Notes under the pieces: model-generated
What the model saw: the letters and a program-made list of their open reading frames with translations, nothing else
Database searches by the model: none
Told to the model about the DNA's origin: nothing
Shown here: positions 58,493-64,000 of the stretch, piece after piece
Layout of the letters: the number at the start of each line of letters is the position of its first letter
Position numbering within the stretch: position 1 is the first letter of the stretch
Translations under genes and position numbers: made by a program
NCBI GenBank assembly: GCA_017404505.1
Contig: JAFRCE010000026.1
Span: 1-64,000 of the forward strand
DNA length: 64,000 bases
Direction: 5' to 3'
DNA from: Solobacterium sp.
GTDB lineage: Bacteria; Bacillota_I; Bacilli_A; Erysipelotrichales; Erysipelotrichaceae

Positions 58493-59677
58493 ATGACAGA
58501 GTATCTGATCCGCCGCTTTATCAAAAACGCCGACGACGTGCATCTCGAAAGCGTCCGGCTGGCATATGGAAAACTGAGCAGTATAACCGGCATTGTATGC
58601 AATATACTGCTTTTTATCATTAAGTTTGTCATCGGTATGATCAGCGGCGCCATCGCCGTCACCGGTGACGCTTTCAATAATCTCTCTGACGCGGCTGCCT
58701 GTCTGGTCACGTTCGCCGGCTATAAACTGTCTGCCAAACCGGCTGACCGGGAACATCCTTTCGGACACGGAAGGATGGAATATATCTTCTCCCAGGGGAT
58801 CGCCTTCATGATCTTCCTGGTCGGATACAATCTTCTGAAAAGCAGTATTGAGCGGATCATCACACCGCGGCCGGCTGTTTTTCATCCGGTGGTCTTTTGC
58901 ATCCTGCTTTTGACCATTGCCGTGAAGCTCTGGATGAGCCGTTTTAACAGAAACCTCGGAACCCGGATCAACAGCGTGGCCATGCTGGCGACAGCGGAAG
59001 ATTCCCGCAACGACGTTCTGGCAACCGGCATCGCGGCACTGTCGATGCTGCTGTCGGCTTTTGTCGGATCCTTCCCGTTTGACGGAATTGCCGGCGTTCT
59101 GGTCGCTCTGTTTATCTTCTATTCCGGATTTGGCATTGCATCGGACATCATCTCCCGCATTCTCGGCAGACCGGCGGAAAAGGAACTGTGCGACCGTATT
59201 ACCGAGCGCATTGTCCGCCATCCGGAAGTTCTCGGTGTTCATGACGTCGTGATACATGATTACGGCTCCGGCATGAAACTTGGTTCCGCGCACATCGAAC
59301 TGGACCAGCGGATGCCGTTTGCCGAAGCGCATGAGGTCACGGATGCGGCTGAGCAGGAGATCCTTGCCGAGACCGGCGTGCGCATGAGCCTGCATATGGA
59401 TCCTGTCGATCTGAAGGATCCCCGCCGTGATTACTATGAACAGCTGATCCTGACGGTATTGCATCAGGTCAACGAAAACATCAGTATCCACGATCTGCGC
59501 ATCAAAGAGGAGAACGGTGTCGATTCCCTCAGTTTTGATGTGCTGCTTCCGTTTGCCGCTGAAACGGACACGGATATTCTGAAGGCGAAGGTGGAGGAAG
59601 CGCTTGCCGGCAGTCCAAATCCGGTTGAAGCGAAAATCACCTTTGAACACGGTTACACGGAGGAGGGCGAAGCATGA
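58493..59677 (+). CDS. Cation diffusion facilitator (CDF) metal exporter
   Basis: A 394-residue Me(II)/proton antiporter. Metal-site motifs are GDAFNNLSD (58-66), HPFGHGR and DSRNDVLAT, with six helices and a cytosolic ferredoxin-like domain (VLGVHDVVIHDYG). The C-terminal part is longer than usual, with a second domain-like segment (about 300-394) of unknown role. Specificity (Zn, Fe or Mn) is not fixed. No ribosome site; a -10 box nine bases upstream suggests leaderless or coupled translation. Confidence 0.9.
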   Translation: MTEYLIRRFIKNADDVHLESVRLAYGKLSSITGIVCNILLFIIKFVIGMISGAIAVTGDAFNNLSDAAACLVTFAGYKLSAKPADREHPFGHGRMEYIFSQGIAFMIFLVGYNLLKSSIERIITPRPAVFHPVVFCILLLTIAVKLWMSRFNRNLGTRINSVAMLATAEDSRNDVLATGIAALSMLLSAFVGSFPFDGIAGVLVALFIFYSGFGIASDIISRILGRPAEKELCDRITERIVRHPEVLGVHDVVIHDYGSGMKLGSAHIELDQRMPFAEAHEVTDAAEQEILAETGVRMSLHMDPVDLKDPRRDYYEQLILTVLHQVNENISIHDLRIKEENGVDSLSFDVLLPFAAETDTDILKAKVEEALAGSPNPVEAKITFEHGYTEEGEA

Positions 59678-60582
59678 ACAACTGGCGCGATCAGCTGCTT
59701 CTGATCCTCGGCGCTCTGATCTGGGGCGGGGCTTTTGTCGCCCAGTCAGCCGGCATGGACTATATCGGTCCCTGGACGTTTCTCTGCGTGCGGTCCTTCA
59801 TCGCTTTCGCGGCACTGTCCGCTCTGATGCCGTTTCTTGACCGGATCAGACATACCGGAAAACCACGGACAGAAACAGAGAAAAAGTATCTTTTCAAAGC
59901 GGCGTTCTGCTGCGGTGCGGTGTTATGCGCCGCCTCGATCTTTCAGCAGGCCGGCATTCAGTACACCTCGGTCGGCAAAGCCGGGTTTCTCACGACCCTG
60001 TATGTGATCCTGGTCCCGGTGCTTTCCGTTTTTCTCGGCCGGAAGATCCGCTGGAATGTCTGGCTGGCGGTCCTCTTGGCCATGGCCGGTATCTATTTTC
60101 TGAGTCTCTCCGGTATGGAAGCGCTGGCTCTCGGTGATATTCTGCTTCTGATCTGCGCGTTTCTGTTTACCGGTCATATCCTGACGATTGATCATTTCTC
60201 GCCGCATACCGATCCGGTCCGGCTTTCCGCCTGGCAGTTTCTTGTCTGCGGCATGATCAGTCTCATTCCGATGCTGGTGTTTGAAAGACCGGCGGTTAAC
60301 ATGATCTTTCAGGCTGCCGTGCCGATCTTGTATGCCGGCGTCATGTCCAGCGGGGCGGCGTATACCCTGCAGATCGTTTCCCAGAAAAATCTGGAGCCGT
60401 CTTTAGCCAGTATTCTCATGTCGCTGGAAAGTGTTTTCGCGGCTCTTTGCGGTTTCATCATTCTCCATCAGGTGCTGCTGCCGCGTGAACTGCTGGGCTG
60501 CTGTCTGGTCTTTGCCGGTGTGCTTCTTGCTCAGCTGCCGGAAAAAAAGCAGACTGCCGAAGAGGGCAGCCTGCCGGAATAA
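59674..60582 (+). CDS. EamA-family (DMT) transporter
   Basis: A 302-residue membrane protein with ten helices in two EamA repeats (LLLILGALIWGGAFVAQSAG and the second GDILLLICAFLFTGH). DMT exporters move amino acids or metabolites. It overlaps the CDF gene by 4 bases. Its last 35 bases hold the hairpin that terminates htpG on the other strand. Confidence 0.9.
   Translation: MNNWRDQLLLILGALIWGGAFVAQSAGMDYIGPWTFLCVRSFIAFAALSALMPFLDRIRHTGKPRTETEKKYLFKAAFCCGAVLCAASIFQQAGIQYTSVGKAGFLTTLYVILVPVLSVFLGRKIRWNVWLAVLLAMAGIYFLSLSGMEALALGDILLLICAFLFTGHILTIDHFSPHTDPVRLSAWQFLVCGMISLIPMLVFERPAVNMIFQAAVPILYAGVMSSGAAYTLQIVSQKNLEPSLASILMSLESVFAALCGFIILHQVLLPRELLGCCLVFAGVLLAQLPEKKQTAEEGSLPE
60542..60574 (-). 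terminator. htpG terminator inside the eamA 3' end
   Basis: A 10-bp stem (GCAGACTGCC 60549-60558 with GGCAGCCTGC 60565-60574, one wobble) followed on the minus strand by seven T (60542-60548). Confidence 0.85.
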
Positions 60583-60585
60583 ATC

Positions 60586-62484
60586 TTAATTGGAACGGAT
60601 CATCAGTTCGGTGATCTTTTTTGTATAGGCAACAGGATCTTCGATCGGCAGTCCCTGAATCAGAAGGGCCTGCTGGAAGAGAACGTCCGCGTAGTCACCG
60701 ATCTGTTCCGGATGATCACGGTAGATTTCCTGTAGCTTGCCGAAAATGGCGTGGTCCGGATTGATTTCCAGGATCTTGTTGGCCTTGATTTTGCCGAACA
60801 TGGCATTCTGTTCATTGGCCATGTAGCGCTCCATATCCAGGGAAGGGCCTTCCGCCGCGACGACGCAGACCGGATCGTCCTTCAGACGGGACGAGATCCT
60901 GACTTCCTTGACGGCTTCACCGAGCGCGTCCTTCATGGCACTCAGCATGTCCTTGTTGGCTTCCGTCTTTTCTTCTCTGTCCTTCTTTTCCTCTTCACTG
61001 TCGAGGTCGAGATCGGCCGTGGTGATGGACTGGAACTGTTTGCCGTCATAATCACGCATCATCTGCACGCAGAATTCGTCGATATCATGCAGGAAGCAGA
61101 GGACTTCATAGCCTTTGTCATGGATCTTTTCCAGAGCCGGCAGCTTGTTGATCTCTTCAAGAGACTTGCCGCAGGCGTAATAGATGACTTTCTGATCATC
61201 CTTCATGTTCTCCGTGTATTCTTTCAAAGTGACATATTTGCCTTCCTTGTCGGAACGGAACATCAGCAGATCCTGCAGCTGGTCTTTGTGCAGACCGTAG
61301 TCCTTGTAAATGCCGTATTTCAGATTCAGTCCGAATTCGTCAAAGAACTTCTCGTATTTTTCGCGCTCGTTCTTCAGCATGTCTTCGAGAGCGGACTGGA
61401 TCTTCTTTTCAATTGATTTGGCGAGCGCCTTGACCTGTCTGTCCTGCTGGAGGATCTCACGGGAGATGTTCAGGTTCAGATCATCACTGTCTACCAGACC
61501 TCTGACAAAACGGAAATGATCCGGCAGAAGGTCCTTGGCCTTGTCCATGATGAAGACGCCTTTGGTATATAACTGCAGACCGCTTTCATAGGTCTGGTAA
61601 TAGAAATCGGAAGGTGCCTTGGCAGGAATGTACATCAGAGCCGTGTAGGAAATGTTTCCTTCGATATTGTAATGAATGACTTTGGCCGGATCTTCCCAGT
61701 CGGCGAACTTCGACTTGTAGAACTCGTTGTATTCTTCGTCCTTGATCTTCGACTTGTTCTTTTTCCAGAGCGGGATCATGGAATTCAGCGTTTCCATTTC
61801 CGGCGTGTCGATCGTTTCGTTTTCGTCGGTCGGATCAGGAATGGATTTCAGGACTTCCATGTTGATCGGATATCTGACATAGTCGGAATACTTCTTCACG
61901 AGATCGCGGATCTTGTATTCCTGCAGGTAATCGGAATATTTCTCGTCGTCGGTATCGTCTTTCAGATCGAGCGTGATGCGGGTGCCGATCTGTTCTTTTT
62001 CGATCGGTGTGATCGTATAGCCGTCCTGGCCGCTGCTGCCCCAGCAGAAGCCTTCATCGGAAAGGGCGGAACGGGATTCCACCGTGATCTTTTTGGCAAC
62101 CATGAAGGCGCTGTAGAAGCCGACGCCGAACTGGCCGATGATGTCGACGTTCTTCGCCGCTTTTTCCATCTGGGCGACAAATTCCGCGGAACCGCTGCGG
62201 GCGATGGTGCCGAGATTCTTTTCCATTTCTTCGGCGCTCATGCCGATACCGGTATCTTCAATGATAAGCTGACGGTTTTCCTTGTCACGGGTGATCGTGA
62301 TCGTCAGATCCTTCTTCGCGACTTTATGATCCGGATCCGTCAGGGAAAGATAGTGACGCTTGTCCAGAGCATCACTGGCATTGGAAATCAGTTCTCTCAG
62401 AAAGATTTCCTTGTTGGTATAAATCGAATTGATCATCAATTCAAGCAAACGCTTGGATTCTGCCTTAAACTGCTTTTTTGCCAT
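60586..62484 (-). CDS. htpG: Hsp90 chaperone HtpG
   Basis: A 632-residue cytosolic ATP-dependent chaperone dimer. The GHKL ATPase domain shows LRELISNASDALDK (catalytic Glu and Asn), IEDTGIGMS, and GQFGVGFYSAFMV. The middle domain has the RGLVDSDDLNLNISRE stretch with the conserved Arg and a long charged region. AAGGAGG precedes the ATG. The upstream CIRCE element implies HrcA-controlled heat-shock expression. Confidence 0.97.
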   Translation of the reverse strand: MAKKQFKAESKRLLELMINSIYTNKEIFLRELISNASDALDKRHYLSLTDPDHKVAKKDLTITITRDKENRQLIIEDTGIGMSAEEMEKNLGTIARSGSAEFVAQMEKAAKNVDIIGQFGVGFYSAFMVAKKITVESRSALSDEGFCWGSSGQDGYTITPIEKEQIGTRITLDLKDDTDDEKYSDYLQEYKIRDLVKKYSDYVRYPINMEVLKSIPDPTDENETIDTPEMETLNSMIPLWKKNKSKIKDEEYNEFYKSKFADWEDPAKVIHYNIEGNISYTALMYIPAKAPSDFYYQTYESGLQLYTKGVFIMDKAKDLLPDHFRFVRGLVDSDDLNLNISREILQQDRQVKALAKSIEKKIQSALEDMLKNEREKYEKFFDEFGLNLKYGIYKDYGLHKDQLQDLLMFRSDKEGKYVTLKEYTENMKDDQKVIYYACGKSLEEINKLPALEKIHDKGYEVLCFLHDIDEFCVQMMRDYDGKQFQSITTADLDLDSEEEKKDREEKTEANKDMLSAMKDALGEAVKEVRISSRLKDDPVCVVAAEGPSLDMERYMANEQNAMFGKIKANKILEINPDHAIFGKLQEIYRDHPEQIGDYADVLFQQALLIQGLPIEDPVAYTKKITELMIRSN

Positions 62485-62497
62485 ACAGCTAACCTCC

Positions 62498-62524
62498 TTA
62501 GCACTCTATACGCTTGACTGCTAA
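62498..62524. promoter_or_regulatory. CIRCE element (HrcA operator) of htpG
   Basis: TTAGCACTC-N9-GACTGCTAA matches the consensus TTAGCACTC-N9-GAGTGCTAA with one mismatch. It lies between the htpG promoter and the ribosome site. A further TTAGCACTAA (62531-62540) overlaps the -10 box as a half site. Confidence 0.93.
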
Positions 62525-62527
62525 ATC

Positions 62528-62556
62528 ATATTAGCACTAAGTAATGCGGATTGCAA
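62528..62556 (-). promoter_or_regulatory. htpG promoter
   Basis: Minus-strand TTGCAA (62551-62556) and TAATAT (62528-62533) with 17-base spacing. Confidence 0.75.
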
Positions 62557-62582
62557 CAGAGCATTTTCTGCCCATCAATTTA

Positions 62583-62591
62583 TGTTATATT
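62583..62591 (+). promoter_or_regulatory. Extended -10 promoter of the fumarase genes
   Basis: TGTTATATT, 27 bases before the ATG at 62619. Confidence 0.5.
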
Positions 62592-62618
62592 AATGGCGGT
62601 AAAGGGAAGGGAGCCGCT

Positions 62619-63470
62619 ATGGGAAAGATCCGGGAAATCGATGTATCTGAACTGATACCGCTGATCAGAAACGCCTGCCGCGAGATGGCCATGGAATACG
62701 GATGTGATATTCGTGATGCGATCCGTCAGGCGCGGGAAACGGAAAACGAGCGGGCCCGTTCGATTCTGGATCTGCTGCTTCAGAACGCAGAAATCGCGAC
62801 TTCTGAGCAGATCCCCATCTGTCAGGATACCGGCATGATCATCGCATTCGCATCCGTCGGCCAGGATGTCCATTTTACCGGCGGCAGTTTTCAACAAGCG
62901 CTTCAGGAAGGTGTCCGGCAGGGGTATCACGACTTTGCCCTGCGGGCATCCGTCGTGGCGGATCCGCTGTATGATCGAATCAATACGAAAGACAATACAC
63001 CGGCTGTGATCCATACCGAGATCACCGAAGGCGACAAAGTGCAGATCAGTCTGATGGCCAAAGGCTTCGGATCGGAGAATAAATCAGCGGTGGCGATGCT
63101 GACACCGGCGGACGGTGAGAAGGGCGTCATCCGCTTCGTGCTCGATACCGTGAAGAAAGCCGGTCCCAATGCCTGTCCGCCGTTTATCATCGGCGTCGGC
63201 ATTGGCGGCACGTTTGAAGCCTGCGCTTTGCTGTCCAAGAAAGCGCTGCTGCGGCCGCTGCAGGAAAAAAACAGTGATGTCCGCTATGCCGCGCTGGAAG
63301 ACAGACTGCTGCAGGAAGTCAATGCTCTCGGCATCGGCCCTCAGGGTCTGCATGGTGTGACGACGGCTCTGAAAGTGCAGATCGAACAGATGCCGACCCA
63401 TATCGCCGGCATGCCGTGCGCCGTCAATATCTGCTGCCATGTCTGCCGGCACGCAAAGGTGGTGATCTGA
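62619..63470 (+). CDS. Class I fumarate hydratase / tartrate dehydratase, alpha subunit
   Basis: A 283-residue alpha subunit of an oxygen-sensitive [4Fe-4S] hydro-lyase (fumarate to malate, or L-tartrate to oxaloacetate). Cluster cysteines are expected in PICQDTG (Cys68), GPNACPPF and the C-terminal ICCHVCRHA. MAKGFGSENKS and VGIGGTFE are family signatures. The ATG at 62619 has GGGAAGGGAG; the longer frame overlaps the htpG promoter. Stop and the beta-subunit start overlap, so they form an operon. Confidence 0.93.
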   Translation: MGKIREIDVSELIPLIRNACREMAMEYGCDIRDAIRQARETENERARSILDLLLQNAEIATSEQIPICQDTGMIIAFASVGQDVHFTGGSFQQALQEGVRQGYHDFALRASVVADPLYDRINTKDNTPAVIHTEITEGDKVQISLMAKGFGSENKSAVAMLTPADGEKGVIRFVLDTVKKAGPNACPPFIIGVGIGGTFEACALLSKKALLRPLQEKNSDVRYAALEDRLLQEVNALGIGPQGLHGVTTALKVQIEQMPTHIAGMPCAVNICCHVCRHAKVVI

Positions 63471-63997
63471 TGAAAAAACTGACATTGCCCCTGAGTATGG
63501 AAGAACGCCGCGGGTTAAGAGCAGGGGAAGGGGTACTGCTGAGCGGCACCGTATATACCGCAAGAGACGCCGCCCATAAACGGCTGCACGAAATGATCCT
63601 CAATGGGGAAGAACTGCCGTTCGACCTGCATGAGGCATGTATTTACTACGTCGGACCGACACCGGCCACCCAGGGCCGTCCCATCGGGTCCGCCGGTCCC
63701 ACGACCAGTTCCCGCATGGATCCTTATACGCCGGAACTGATCCATCACGGTCTGCGCTATATGATCGGCAAAGGCCGCCGCAGTGAAGAAGTGAAAGAAG
63801 CCATCCGCCAGTATGACGCCATCTATTTTGTCACCGTCGGCGGGGCCGGCGCGCTGCTTTCCCACTGCGTCAAAAAACGCCGCATGGTCGCTTTCGAGGA
63901 CCTGCTGGCGGAAGCTGTCACGGAATTGTATGTCGAAGATTTCCCGTGTTATGTCGGCATCGACAGATACGGTAACGATATTTATGACGAAGAATAG
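63470..63997 (+). CDS. Class I fumarate hydratase / tartrate dehydratase, beta subunit
   Basis: A 175-residue beta subunit, complete in the window. It has the mobile swivel domain of class I fumarases: LLSGTVYTARDAAHKRL, the conserved GPTPATQGRPIGSAGPTTSSRM and VTVGGAGALLSHCVKK. AGGTGG precedes the ATG at 63470. Fumarase and tartrate dehydratase beta subunits are not separable by eye. Confidence 0.93.
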   Translation: MKKLTLPLSMEERRGLRAGEGVLLSGTVYTARDAAHKRLHEMILNGEELPFDLHEACIYYVGPTPATQGRPIGSAGPTTSSRMDPYTPELIHHGLRYMIGKGRRSEEVKEAIRQYDAIYFVTVGGAGALLSHCVKKRRMVAFEDLLAEAVTELYVEDFPCYVGIDRYGNDIYDEE

Positions 63998-64000
63998 AAA

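Noticed and set aside
1..64000. Prophage, integrative element or tRNA/rRNA cluster
   Set aside because: No integrase, capsid, conjugation or rRNA-like sequence was recognised, and no cloverleaf-like tRNA was seen by eye, though a covariance scan was not possible.

Overview
The window reads as a chromosomal segment of a Gram-positive, low-to-moderate GC Bacillota bacterium. The support is a T-box leader on lysS, a CIRCE element on htpG, cre-like CcpA sites, strong AGGAGG ribosome sites, a CarD-like factor, an M32 carboxypeptidase, DegV, and a SEDS/penicillin-binding protein pair. The mix (anaerobe-type class I fumarase, Fe-S aldo-keto reductase, FeoAAB ferrous iron uptake, GH32 and GH1 enzymes, many small transporters) fits a gut anaerobe. 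Erysipelotrichales is my best guess, but it is a guess. No rRNA, tRNA, CRISPR array, intact insertion sequence or prophage was recognised.

Layout. 1-8.0 kb (mostly minus): a methyltransferase cut by the window edge, a small basic protein, lysS with its T-box, a uracil permease, a plus-strand lipoprotein, and a SEDS-PBP operon. 8.0-17.2 kb: HAD phosphatase-galM-GH32 sugar operon, GNAT, degV, a LysR regulator, then a HAD gene broken at a run of six G, an aldo-keto reductase and an M32 peptidase. 17.3-22.2 kb: a MurJ-like flippase and a feoA-feoA-feoB operon ending in a DNA-binding-domain-only DtxR-like protein, with a palindromic operator on its promoter. 22.3-28.4 kb: a 1038-residue TIR-transmembrane-beta-propeller protein, a Dabb protein, a zinc-ribbon DUF4428 protein, and a radical SAM/SPASM enzyme interrupted by an in-frame TAG. 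28.4-31.3 kb (minus): a self-contained XRE repressor / ImmA protease / UvrX-type polymerase / YolD cassette with a perfect 19-nt operator.

31.4-43.6 kb: a ComEC-type metallo-beta-lactamase lipoprotein, two convergent MATE pumps, an HD nucleotidase, a Nudix hydrolase, an unidentified structured RNA region, a hypothetical gene, an aldo-keto reductase, a two-component system, a membrane-anchored GIY-YIG protein coupled to an esterase, a flavin-type oxidase, and a deformylase-like protein. 43.7-54.9 kb: a metallophosphatase, a PfkB kinase followed by a nucleoside-type ABC transporter without a binding protein, a GH1 glycosidase, a redox operon (Fe-S aldo-keto reductase, cyclophilin-like lipoprotein, FMN reductase, cupin), and an RlmI-like methyltransferase. 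55-64 kb: CarD-like factor, MntP manganese exporter, sirtuin and WYL regulator, a CDF metal exporter with an EamA exporter, htpG under CIRCE, and the two subunits of a class I fumarase/tartrate dehydratase.

The points most worth follow-up are the TIR-propeller protein, the amber codon that removes the last SPASM cysteine, the XRE/ImmA/UvrX/YolD cassette, the structured RNA near 36.6 kb, and a group of genes that appear to be leaderless.
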